Positions 1-5,850 are shown, counted from the first letter of the stretch. The stretch is DNA of 8,004 bases from Lutispora sp. (GCA_030834765.1 JAUQXG010000133.1:1-8004), one strand, 5' to 3'. Numbers and translations are program-made. Notes: generated by a model from the sequence alone, not told the origin.

Positions 1-473
1 CTACACCTGCAGAAGGTACCTGTGGTAGATTCTTAGAAAAAGACAAAAATTATTTTGGAGAAATTCCAGGAGTCACAGATAAAGCATACTATACAAATTC
101 TTATCATATTCCTGTAAATTATAAAATAAGTGTATTTGAAAAGATAGAAAAAGAGGCTCCTTTTCATAAGCTATGTAATGCAGGACATATAAGCTATGTT
201 GAGCTTCCTTCATCACCAAAAGATAATATAGAAGCTTTTGAAAAGATTCTAAGATATATGAAAGATCATGATATGGGTTATGCGGGTTTGAATTTCCCTA
301 TTGATGAATGTAAGGAATGCGGCATCTCAGGAATCATTGATAATAATTGTCCAGGTTGCGGAAGTCATGATATAAGGCGTATTAGAAGGATAACCGGATA
401 CCTTTCTACTATAGATAGATTTAATGATGCAAAGCAAGCAGAGTTATTTGATAGAAAAATCCATAATATGTAA
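1..473 (+). CDS. nrdD: Anaerobic ribonucleoside-triphosphate reductase, C-terminal part (5' end outside window)
   Basis: The open frame enters from the left edge (first full codon at position 3) and gives 156 residues ending in TAA at 471-473. NrdD is the catalytic subunit of class III ribonucleotide reductase, which makes deoxyribonucleotides from ribonucleoside triphosphates without oxygen, using a glycyl radical. The visible part has the family's C-terminal layout. A Cys4 zinc site (DECKECG and NNCPGCG; Cys 103, 106, 116 and 119 of the fragment) is followed by the glycyl-radical loop RRITGYLS, with the radical Gly at fragment residue 132. The tail RFNDAKQAELFDR is typical. The fragment starts at TPAEGTCGRF, in the last part of the barrel domain. 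The nrdG ribosome binding site begins inside the stop codon, so the two genes are co-transcribed. Identification is very secure; only the N-terminal part is missing, because of the window edge. Confidence 0.96.
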   Translation, partial: TPAEGTCGRFLEKDKNYFGEIPGVTDKAYYTNSYHIPVNYKISVFEKIEKEAPFHKLCNAGHISYVELPSSPKDNIEAFEKILRYMKDHDMGYAGLNFPIDECKECGISGIIDNNCPGCGSHDIRRIRRITGYLSTIDRFNDAKQAELFDRKIHNM

Positions 474-487
474 GGAGGGATATGTAG

Positions 488-991
488 ATGAACCTCCGAA
501 TAGCTGGGTTAACAAAAGAAAGTATCGTAGATGGTCCAGGCTTTAGATATGTGATTTTTGCTCAAGGATGTAATCATAAATGTCAAGGCTGCCATAATCC
601 TGATACCCATAGCATGAATCAAGGATATGATGTAGAAACAGACTTTTTAATTCAGGATATACTTCATTCAAAATATATTGATGGAGTGACTTTCTCCGGA
701 GGAGAACCTTTTTTGCAATCGGAGGCTTTTATATGCATTGCAAAGGCCTTAAAACAGCATCATGTACATATAGTAGCTTATACAGGCTATACCTTGGAAC
801 AGATTATAGCTGATAATAATTCAAGCAGATTAGAATTATTACGTCTTATAGATATTTTAATAGATGGGCCATATATAGAAGAGTTAAAAGATATTAACTT
901 GGCTTTTAGAGGCTCTAAAAACCAAAGAATTATTGATGTAGCCAACAGCTTATTGATACATAAAGAAGCAAAATTTCATATTAGTGCATAG
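488..991 (+). CDS. nrdG: Anaerobic ribonucleotide reductase activating protein (radical SAM activase)
   Basis: 167 residues, the usual size of NrdG. It is a small radical SAM enzyme that reductively cleaves S-adenosylmethionine with a [4Fe-4S] cluster to place the glycyl radical on NrdD. The cluster motif CX3CX2C is visible as GCNHKCQGCHNP (Cys 28, 32, 35), and the SAM-binding GGEP motif lies at residues 71-74 (TFSGGEPFLQ). The N-terminal GLTKESIVDGPGFRYVIFAQGC and C-terminal DGPYIEELKD...FRGSKNQRIID are also family hallmarks. The ATG at 488 has a strong site, AAGGAGGGAT (472-481), 6 nt upstream. The start lies 14 nt after the nrdD stop, so the genes form an nrdDG operon. A terminator follows 38 nt after the stop. 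Confidence 0.97.
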   Translation: MNLRIAGLTKESIVDGPGFRYVIFAQGCNHKCQGCHNPDTHSMNQGYDVETDFLIQDILHSKYIDGVTFSGGEPFLQSEAFICIAKALKQHHVHIVAYTGYTLEQIIADNNSSRLELLRLIDILIDGPYIEELKDINLAFRGSKNQRIIDVANSLLIHKEAKFHISA

Positions 992-1028
992 TTATATATA
1001 AAAACATAATATTTTTATAGCGTTTATC

Positions 1029-1063
1029 AAAATAAAGATCTAAATGAAGATCTTTATTTTTTT
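1029..1063 (+). terminator. Intrinsic terminator of the nrdDG operon
   Basis: A perfect 13-bp stem, AAAATAAAGATCT (1029-1041) with AGATCTTTATTTT (1048-1060), encloses a 6-nt loop AAATGA. A run of seven T ends at 1063. It lies 38 nt after nrdG and separates it from the next unit. Because the stem is flanked by A on one side and T on the other, it could terminate in both directions. Confidence 0.88.
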
Positions 1064-1132
1064 GTATCATTGATTAAAATAGAAAAAAATATTACCATAT
1101 AAATAAGAAGTTTAATGATATAAAAAGAGACA
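1064..1132 (+). other. AT-rich spacer expected to hold the pgeF-phoPR promoter
   Basis: This 69-bp stretch between the nrdDG terminator and the pgeF gene must contain the promoter of the downstream unit unless there is read-through. I can see TATAAA hexamers at 1098-1103 and 1119-1124 that could serve as -10 elements, and TTGATT at 1070-1075, but no -35/-10 pair with a 16-18 bp spacer. No 11-bp-spaced TTAACA repeats are visible, so there is no sign of direct PhoP control here. Confidence 0.3.
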
Positions 1133-1966
1133 TTGGGAGGGATAAATATTAAATCTGGGTTTAAAATAAATAAAAATAATAAATTAGTTTATTTGACTGT
1201 TCCATCCTTGGAGCAAACAAATCTTGTGAATCATTGCTTTACTACAAAACAAGGCGGCGTGAGCAGCAGTTATTTTTCAACGTTAAATACATCAATTTTT
1301 AAGCAAGATAACAAAGAAAATGTATTAAAAAACTTAAATACTGTATGCAGTGCGATAGGAATTGATTATAAAAGATTAGTAAGCACATATCAAACTCATA
1401 GCGATGAGGTCTATGTAGTGGAAGAAAATGATATTGGCAGAGGGATCGCTCGTGAAGGGGAAGCGATATTAGCTGATGCCTTAGTCACAAATCTTAGACG
1501 AGTGCCAATCATTACCTACTATGCAGATTGCGTACCGATTTATTTGGTGGATACTGTAAATAACGCGATAGGCTTAGTACACTCTGGGTGGAAAGGAACA
1601 ATACAAAAGATTGTTGAGAAAACATTATTTAAGATGAAAGAAATTTATTCTACAGACCCTGCCAACTGTTTGGTGGCAATTGGACCATCTCTTGAAAAAG
1701 ACTGTTTTGAAGTGGATTATGATGTTGCAGAGCAGTTCATTTCAATATTTGGGAATGATAATAGCTTCATTACTTATAAAGAGAATGGAAAATACTATAT
1801 AGATCTTTGGAAGATTAACACGGATATGCTTATCAATCTAGGTGTAAAAAAAGAAAACATCACAGTAAGTGGACTATGTACAAAATGCAATGAAGAATTG
1901 TTTTTTTCATATAGAAGAGATAAAGGGAAAACGGGCAGCCTGTCTGCAATTATGGAATTGAGATAA
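1133..1966 (+). CDS. pgeF: YfiH/PgeF family protein (peptidoglycan editing factor / purine nucleoside phosphorylase-type, laccase-domain fold)
   Basis: 277 residues if counted from TTG 1133. Family members carry a His-Cys-His zinc site. Here the candidates are His89 (TQTHSDEV), Cys133 (YADCVPIYLVD) and His150 (GLVHSGWKGT). The motifs AIGPSLEKDCFEV (183-194) and the C-terminal SGLCTKCNEELFFSYRRDKGKTG (246-268) are also diagnostic. E. coli YfiH/PgeF prevents misincorporation of L-Ser for L-Ala in peptidoglycan precursors. The mammalian homologue FAMIN/LACC1 and some bacterial members act on purine nucleosides using phosphate. Old names such as multicopper polyphenol oxidase are misleading. The start is uncertain. 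The only standard start codon after the in-frame stop at 1121 is TTG 1133, but the Shine-Dalgarno sequence GGGAGGG (1135-1141) lies downstream of it and points to ATT 1148 (272 residues). The gene ends 10 bp before the response regulator ATG and is probably its operon partner. Confidence 0.9.
   Translation: MGGINIKSGFKINKNNKLVYLTVPSLEQTNLVNHCFTTKQGGVSSSYFSTLNTSIFKQDNKENVLKNLNTVCSAIGIDYKRLVSTYQTHSDEVYVVEENDIGRGIAREGEAILADALVTNLRRVPIITYYADCVPIYLVDTVNNAIGLVHSGWKGTIQKIVEKTLFKMKEIYSTDPANCLVAIGPSLEKDCFEVDYDVAEQFISIFGNDNSFITYKENGKYYIDLWKINTDMLINLGVKKENITVSGLCTKCNEELFFSYRRDKGKTGSLSAIMELR
1135..1141 (+). promoter_or_regulatory. Strong ribosome binding site implying a non-standard (AUU) start for pgeF
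   Basis: GGGAGGG is the only good Shine-Dalgarno match near the start of this gene. In frame after it come ATA (1142, too close), AAT (1145) and ATT (1148, with 6 nt between). No ATG, GTG or TTG lies at a usable distance. TTG 1133 overlaps the upstream edge of this site and has only a weak purine run, AAAAAGAGA, before it. AUU is a known rare start codon, as in E. coli infC. Confidence 0.55.
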
Positions 1967-1969
1967 AGT

Positions 1970-1975
1970 AGGAGG
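1970..1975 (+). promoter_or_regulatory. Ribosome binding site deciding the response regulator start (TTG 1983 over ATG 1977)
   Basis: AGGAGG ends one nucleotide before ATG 1977, too close for initiation there. It lies 7 nt before the in-frame TTG at 1983, an ideal distance. The resulting N-terminus, MSKQKVLVIEDD, is the usual length for this family. Confidence 0.65.
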
Positions 1976-1982
1976 AATGAAA

Positions 1983-2702
1983 TTGAGTAAACAGAAAGTC
2001 CTAGTAATTGAGGACGACCTTCATATTCAAGAGCTTTTGAAATATAATCTTGAAAAAGATGGATATGATGTAACAATAATTGAAAACGGAGAGGAAGGTC
2101 TTAGAGTAGGTCGAGAGAGCAATACTAGCGTTATTATCCTGGATATTATGCTTCCTGATATGGATGGCCTTGAAATTTGTAAAAGACTGCGTATGGATAA
2201 AAGAACAGAAAAGACCCCTATCATTATGATTACAGCAAAAGGGGAAGAACTAGACAAGATACTTGGATTAGAACTAGGAGCAGATGATTATTTAACGAAG
2301 CCTTTTAGCGTAAAAGAGCTAATAGCAAGAATAAGAGCGGTATTAAGAAGAACCACTGATAGCAACGTTGTGAATGAAGCAGAATTAAATAAGACGATTA
2401 TTAAAGTGAGTGATATAGAAATCAATACTGAAAAATATGAAGTAAGAAAGAATAACCAAAAGATAATACTTACATTAAAAGAATTTGAACTTTTGAGAAT
2501 GCTAGCAGAAAATAGAGGGAGGGTTTTGACGAGAGACTTTCTTTTGGATAAGATTTGGGGATATGATTATATCGGAGAAACAAGAACGGTTGATGTTCAT
2601 ATAAGACATCTAAGACAGAAAATAGAGGGTGACGATAGCTCATCTCAGCTAATTGAGACCATAAGAGGCGTTGGATATAGAATGAATAGTGCAGGTGATT
2701 GA
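1983..2702 (+). CDS. phoP: PhoB/PhoP-type (OmpR family) DNA-binding response regulator
   Basis: 239 residues from the preferred TTG start (241 from ATG 1977). Residues 4-118 form a receiver domain with acidic pocket EDD (10-12), phospho-acceptor Asp54 in ILDIMLPDMDG, switch Thr84 (MITAKG) and Lys106 (LTKPF). Residues about 140-235 form the OmpR-type winged helix, with TLKEFELL, the recognition-helix region TRTVDVHIRHLRQKI and the end motif IETIRGVGYR. This is the phosphate-starvation regulator architecture. Assignment to phosphate control rather than another OmpR regulon rests on the adjacent PhoR-type kinase, the following pst genes and the TTAACA repeats at their promoters. The stop codon overlaps a possible TTG start of the kinase, so the two are translationally linked. 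Some annotation schemes would call it PhoB or PnpR. Confidence 0.93.
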   Translation: MSKQKVLVIEDDLHIQELLKYNLEKDGYDVTIIENGEEGLRVGRESNTSVIILDIMLPDMDGLEICKRLRMDKRTEKTPIIMITAKGEELDKILGLELGADDYLTKPFSVKELIARIRAVLRRTTDSNVVNEAELNKTIIKVSDIEINTEKYEVRKNNQKIILTLKEFELLRMLAENRGRVLTRDFLLDKIWGYDYIGETRTVDVHIRHLRQKIEGDDSSSQLIETIRGVGYRMNSAGD

Positions 2703-2707
2703 TTTCT

Positions 2708-4468
2708 ATGCAAAAGAGAATATTTTTAAGCTTTATGGTTGTATTAGTCACAGGCATTTTAATCAGTAGTATGCTTTTTATGAAAAGTATGGAGAACCAA
2801 AATTATAAGAGTATAAATGATGGGATTATCTCCAATGCTTATCTGGTAAGAGAGATTGTGACTGATAAGATTCATTATCATACCGACGAGAATTTGAGCG
2901 AATATCTTAAAGAAATAAAGCCTGGATCCAATATGCGTATTACTGTAATTGATATTTCAGGTAAAGTGATTGGTGATTCAGATGCAAATATTCAATCTAC
3001 GGACAATCATCATGACAGACCAGAAATACTGGAAGCGCTAGAAGGAAAAGTTGGCCTGGAAAAAAGGCACAGTACTACTATTGGTGAGGATTTACTATAT
3101 TGTGCAATACCATATTATTCTAATGATAAAATTGTGGGGGTAATTAGGCTATCAACTAGATTGAATGATATCAATTTATTAAAGAAAGGTATTTATATGA
3201 ATACCTTAATATCACTAATCGTTGGATTAGCTATCGCAGCAATTTTGGGATATAGAGTATCCATCTATATTTCAAGCCCTATAAAAGAAATGACTTATAT
3301 GTCTTCTAAGATATCTAGAGGACAATTTGATAAAAGAATAGACATATCAAGCAAAGATGAAATAGGCGAGCTATCAACTTCTATTAACAATATGGCGGCA
3401 AAACTTGATGAGACAATCAATAGTCTTAAGGATAAAAACTCAAAGATGGAAGCTATTTTATCAAGTGTAATTAACGGAATTATCGCTGTGGATAACAATG
3501 AACGTGTTTTATTTATGAACCCTTCTGCAATTAATATTTTAAATATTAGAGAAAAAGATGTCACTGGGAAATATTTGCTTCAAATAGCTAGAAATAACGA
3601 TATGGATGATTTTTTAAGACAAATTATTGAGAAAAAACATTTTGAATCTACAGAGATCGTTATAAGTTACCCTGAAGAAAAAAATCTGAAAATATATACA
3701 AATCCAATAAAATATAATGATAGTGAAGATGTAATTGGAATCATCATCATCATACAAGATATCACAGAAATTCGAAAACTTGAAAGAATTAGGACCGAAT
3801 TTGTAGCCAATGTATCTCATGAATTGAAGACCCCATTAACATCAATAAAAGGATTTGCAGAAACATTGAGGCTGGGGGCTTTGGATGACCATGAAACGGC
3901 TTCGCGATTTTTAGGCATTATAGAGGAAGAAGCTGATCGATTATTTAGATTGATTAACGATATTTTATCTTTATCTGAGCTTGAAAATAAAAAGGTTAAG
4001 CAAAACAGAGCTGTAGTCAATATTGAAAGACTGATTAATCATGTTGTCTCTATTATGACTAGTCAGGCGCAAAATAAAAATATTAGTATGTCAAAAGATA
4101 TCAGATTAAAATCAAATGATTTCATAGGAGATAATGATGAGATTAAACAAATGCTTATCAATCTGATTGATAATGCAATAAAATATACACAGGAAAATGG
4201 CTGTGTATCTATTGAAGCTTATGACAATGAAAGCAAATTAATAATAACCGTCAGTGACAGCGGTATTGGCATTCCCAAGGAGCATATTCCCAGACTATTT
4301 GAGAGATTTTATAGAGTGGATAAAGCTAGATCAAAAAAAATAGGTGGAACTGGATTAGGACTCGCTATTGTGAAACATATTGTTAAATCATATAATGGAG
4401 AAATTGAAGTAGCGAGCAAAGTGGGTATCGGTACAAAATTTAAAGTAATTTTATCAAAAAAGGTATAA
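2708..4468 (+). CDS. phoR: Phosphate-regulon-type sensor histidine kinase (PhoR/PnpS)
   Basis: 586 residues from ATG 2708, close to the 579 of B. subtilis PhoR. The order is: membrane helix (about 5-25); extracytoplasmic domain of about 135 residues; second helix (about 163-183); HAMP linker (about 185-237, with SSPIKEM and DEIGEL); PAS domain (about 245-350, with SVINGIIAVDNNERVLFMN); HisKA with phospho-acceptor His371 in VANVSHELKTPL; and an ATPase domain. The ATPase has N box NLIDNAIKYT (from 485), G1 DSGIGIP (517-523), F box FERFYRVD and G2 GGTGLGLAIV (546-555). It phosphorylates the upstream response regulator. An in-frame TTG at 2699 overlaps the regulator stop by 4 nt and would add three residues. 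ATG 2708 is preferred because AGGTGAT (2693-2699) lies 8 nt before it. The last codons form part of a terminator hairpin. Confidence 0.93.
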   Translation: MQKRIFLSFMVVLVTGILISSMLFMKSMENQNYKSINDGIISNAYLVREIVTDKIHYHTDENLSEYLKEIKPGSNMRITVIDISGKVIGDSDANIQSTDNHHDRPEILEALEGKVGLEKRHSTTIGEDLLYCAIPYYSNDKIVGVIRLSTRLNDINLLKKGIYMNTLISLIVGLAIAAILGYRVSIYISSPIKEMTYMSSKISRGQFDKRIDISSKDEIGELSTSINNMAAKLDETINSLKDKNSKMEAILSSVINGIIAVDNNERVLFMNPSAINILNIREKDVTGKYLLQIARNNDMDDFLRQIIEKKHFESTEIVISYPEEKNLKIYTNPIKYNDSEDVIGIIIIIQDITEIRKLERIRTEFVANVSHELKTPLTSIKGFAETLRLGALDDHETASRFLGIIEEEADRLFRLINDILSLSELENKKVKQNRAVVNIERLINHVVSIMTSQAQNKNISMSKDIRLKSNDFIGDNDEIKQMLINLIDNAIKYTQENGCVSIEAYDNESKLIITVSDSGIGIPKEHIPRLFERFYRVDKARSKKIGGTGLGLAIVKHIVKSYNGEIEVASKVGIGTKFKVILSKKV

Positions 4469-4490
4469 TGATATGCCTTTTTTGTTTTTT
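4455..4490 (+). terminator. Intrinsic terminator overlapping the phoR 3' end
   Basis: The 13-bp stem pairs 4455-4467 (CAAAAAAGGTATA) with 4472-4484 (TATGCCTTTTTTG). It has one G-T wobble and an ATGA tetraloop, and is followed by TTTTTT (4485-4490). The phoR stop codon (4466-4468) sits at the top of the stem. It ends the pgeF-phoP-phoR unit before the pstS promoter. Confidence 0.85.
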
Positions 4491-4529
4491 GAACAAAACG
4501 ATATCACTTAATCTTATATTCCTTATTAA

Positions 4530-4583
4530 TTAACCTGCACTTAACATTCTGTTTATAGTTAGTTAACAGTTAAGAAGTATAGT
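4530..4583 (+). promoter_or_regulatory. Pho box (four direct repeats) and -10 element of the pstS promoter
   Basis: Four TTAACA-like hexamers occur at exact 11-bp steps: TTAACC 4530, TTAACA 4541, TTTATA 4552 and TTAACA 4563, with 5-bp spacers. This matches the known PhoP site of Bacillota: TT(A/C/T)ACA-like repeats spaced by about 5 bp, four per box. A -10 hexamer TATAGT lies at 4578-4583, nine bp after the last repeat. No TTGACA-like -35 is present 16-18 bp upstream, where the repeats lie instead, as expected for an activator-dependent promoter. Transcription should start near 4590, giving a leader of about 120 nt. Confidence 0.82.
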
Positions 4584-4625
4584 AAATGTATCAAGTGATT
4601 ACACAAAGTAAAGCATGGGAATAGG

Positions 4626-4651
4626 AATTAATTTTATTGCAAAAATTAATT
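4626..4651 (+). repeat. Inverted repeat in the pstS leader
   Basis: AATTAATTTT (4626-4635) pairs perfectly with AAAATTAATT (4642-4651) around a 6-nt loop ATTGCA. The stem is all A-T, and no T-run terminator tail follows. It lies in the predicted 5' untranslated region of pstS. It may be a weak RNA hairpin or only a consequence of AT richness. Confidence 0.45.
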
Positions 4652-4660
4652 TGGAGAAAA

Positions 4661-4678
4661 TAAATGCAATTGCATTTA
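4661..4678 (+). repeat. 18-bp perfect palindrome in the pstS leader
   Basis: TAAATGCAATTGCATTTA reads the same on both strands. It lies between the predicted promoter and the pstS ribosome binding site (GAGGGAGG, 4695-4702). As RNA it could form a 7-bp stem with an AATT loop. As DNA it has the form of a dimeric repressor site. No protein can be assigned. Confidence 0.5.
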
Positions 4679-4709
4679 ACTATAAAAAGAATTTGAGGGA
4701 GGAAGTAAA

Positions 4710-5588
4710 ATGAGAAATAAAAAAATACTTGCACTAGTATGTGCAGCGATATTAATAATAGGGGTGTTGGCAGGGTGTGCACCGCAGCAAACTCCAGCAC
4801 AAACTCCAGAACAACAGCCTGAGGGACAAGGGCAAACAGGAAGCATTACTATTAGCGGATCAACATCAGTACAACCTCTTGCAGAAGAGCTTGTAAAAAA
4901 GTTTAAAGAGAAAAACCCAAATGCTACAATTGATATACAAGGTGGAGGTTCAGGAGTTGGAATTAAGTCGGCTATGGATGGCGTAGCAGATATAGGGATG
5001 TCCTCAAGAGACTTAAAGGAAGAAGAAAAATCATTAAAAGAATATAAAATAGCTATTGACGGAATTGCAGTAATTTTAAACCCTGCAAATGGAGTAGAAG
5101 ATTTATCCATGGATCAAATTAAAAAGATATATACGGGTGAAATTACTGACTGGAAAGAAGTGGGCGGCAAAGCCGGAAAAATTACAATCGTTACAAGAGA
5201 AGAAGGTTCTGGTACAAGAGGAGCATTCATCGAATTAACAAAACTGGAAGTTACAGAAGGGGATAATAAAGTTGATAAAACTGCTGCTTCTGCTATAACA
5301 CAAGGTTCAACCGGAGCAGTCATGACAACAGTGTCTAGTGATCCAAATGCAATAGGATATGCTTCCTTTGGATCAGCTAAAGATAAGACTGATGTAAAGC
5401 TGATTAAAGTAGATGGACAGGTTTGTACCGAAGAAAATATATATTCTGGAAGTTATAAAATCTCAAGACCATTTTTAATGTTAACAAAAACAGATGCTAC
5501 TGGATTAGCAAAAGAGTTTCTTGACTTTATATTAAGTCCTGAAGGACAAGATTTGGTTGAAAGCCACAGCTATTTAAAAGTAAAATAA
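4710..5588 (+). CDS. pstS: Phosphate ABC transporter substrate-binding lipoprotein PstS
   Basis: 292 residues. The N-terminus is a lipoprotein signal peptide, with RNKK, a hydrophobic stretch and lipobox LAGC; Cys23 would be lipidated and anchored to the outer face of the membrane. A flexible Gln/Pro/Glu-rich linker follows (about 24-44). The phosphate-binding fold begins at SITISGSTSVQPLAEEL (45-61). Family phosphate-contact segments are visible: SGSTSV (49-54), GGGSGVGI (78-85), ADIGMSSR (93-100) and REEGSGTRG (163-171). It binds phosphate outside the cell and delivers it to PstC-PstA. ATG 4710 has GAGGGAGG at 7 nt spacing. It has its own Pho-box promoter and a terminator after the stop, so it can be made independently of, and in excess over, pstCAB. 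Confidence 0.96.
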   Translation: MRNKKILALVCAAILIIGVLAGCAPQQTPAQTPEQQPEGQGQTGSITISGSTSVQPLAEELVKKFKEKNPNATIDIQGGGSGVGIKSAMDGVADIGMSSRDLKEEEKSLKEYKIAIDGIAVILNPANGVEDLSMDQIKKIYTGEITDWKEVGGKAGKITIVTREEGSGTRGAFIELTKLEVTEGDNKVDKTAASAITQGSTGAVMTTVSSDPNAIGYASFGSAKDKTDVKLIKVDGQVCTEENIYSGSYKISRPFLMLTKTDATGLAKEFLDFILSPEGQDLVESHSYLKVK

Positions 5589-5600
5589 TTTAATGTACCA

Positions 5601-5640
5601 TATAAAAACTGCTGAAAATCAGCAGTTTTTATAATTTTAT
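5601..5640 (+). terminator. Intrinsic terminator after pstS
   Basis: A perfect 15-bp stem, TATAAAAACTGCTGA (5601-5615) with TCAGCAGTTTTTATA (5619-5633), encloses an AAA loop. The T-rich arm TTTTTATAATTTTAT follows directly. It begins 12 nt after the pstS stop. It should end or sharply reduce transcription before pstC, and its symmetry allows action in both directions. Confidence 0.82.
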
Positions 5641-5688
5641 AATGAGTAGAGAAGTGACTTATTTTGAGCTTTCTGGAAATGAGTTTCT
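5641..5688 (+). other. Spacer between two terminators with an internal hairpin; possible small RNA body
   Basis: The stretch lies between the pstS terminator and a second terminator. It contains an 8-bp hairpin, ACTTATTT (5657-5664) with AAATGAGT (5677-5684, one G-T pair), and a TATAAT hexamer at 5638-5643 at its left edge without a recognisable -35. A 23-codon open frame (5642-5713) crosses it but has no ribosome binding site. It could be the body of a short transcript of about 75-80 nt ending at 5725, or simply leftover spacer. Confidence 0.25.
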
Positions 5689-5725
5689 AAAAGGTATCCT
5701 ATTGCTCAAATAGGAGCCTTTTTTA
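5689..5725 (+). terminator. Second intrinsic terminator between pstS and pstC
   Basis: AAAAGG (5689-5694) pairs with CCTTTT (5717-5722), and TCCTATT (5697-5703) with AATAGGA (5709-5715). The two helices are separated by a small internal loop (TA opposite G), with loop GCTCA at the top. The T-run reaches 5724. It lies upstream of the pstC promoter elements, so it cannot be a leader attenuator of a transcript starting there. It blocks read-through from pstS or ends a separate short RNA. Confidence 0.75.
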
Positions 5726-5759
5726 TTTATTCTCTATATTTATTTTTAATCTATAATAT

Positions 5760-5813
5760 TTAACATAGAATTAACAAATAATCAATATAGATTACACTTT
5801 TATATATTATTAT
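5760..5813 (+). promoter_or_regulatory. Pho box and -10 element of the pstCAB promoter
   Basis: TTAACA at 5760 and TTAACA at 5771 are exact repeats at 11-bp distance. In the same register, 5782 reads TCAATA. A fourth, weaker unit is TTACAC at 5792, one base out of register. The -10 candidate TATTAT (5808-5813) lies 48 bp after the first repeat, the same distance as in the pstS promoter. Other AT-rich hexamers (TATATT 5803-5808, TATTAT 5805-5810) are possible. Transcription would start near 5820, about 30 nt before pstC. Confidence 0.7.
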
Positions 5814-5850
5814 TTTACTAAAAGGTGAGCTAGCTTGAGGGGGAATAAAT

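Noticed and set aside
258..473. A separate 71-residue zinc-ribbon protein starting at ATG 258
   Set aside because: The frame is open to the left edge and encodes continuous NrdD sequence; the ATG is an internal methionine.
1064..1132. Possible Pho box upstream of the pgeF-phoPR unit
   Set aside because: TTACCA (1092) and TTTAAT (1111) resemble single repeat units but do not fall at 11-bp steps, and no second exact TTAACA is present.
1133..1966. Multicopper oxidase (laccase) function for the YfiH-type gene
   Set aside because: The family was once named for laccase activity. The visible His/Cys/His residues match the single zinc site described for PgeF and FAMIN proteins, not a multicopper centre.
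3295..4020. Several 67-89 codon minus-strand frames across phoR
   Set aside because: They are antisense to continuous HAMP, PAS and HisKA coding sequence, show no motifs, and are typical shadows of an AT-rich gene.
4676..5110. 144-codon open frame on the minus strand opposite pstS
   Set aside because: It lies wholly over the start of pstS, which has a lipobox and strong family motifs. The translation is Ser/Pro/Cys-rich low-complexity, as expected of an antisense shadow, and no ribosome binding site was noticed.
5642..5713. 23-codon open frame ATG 5642 to TAG 5711-5713 between pstS and pstC
   Set aside because: The bases before the ATG are TTTTATAATTTTATA, with no ribosome binding site, and the frame ends inside a terminator stem. 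It is kept only as part of the possible small RNA.
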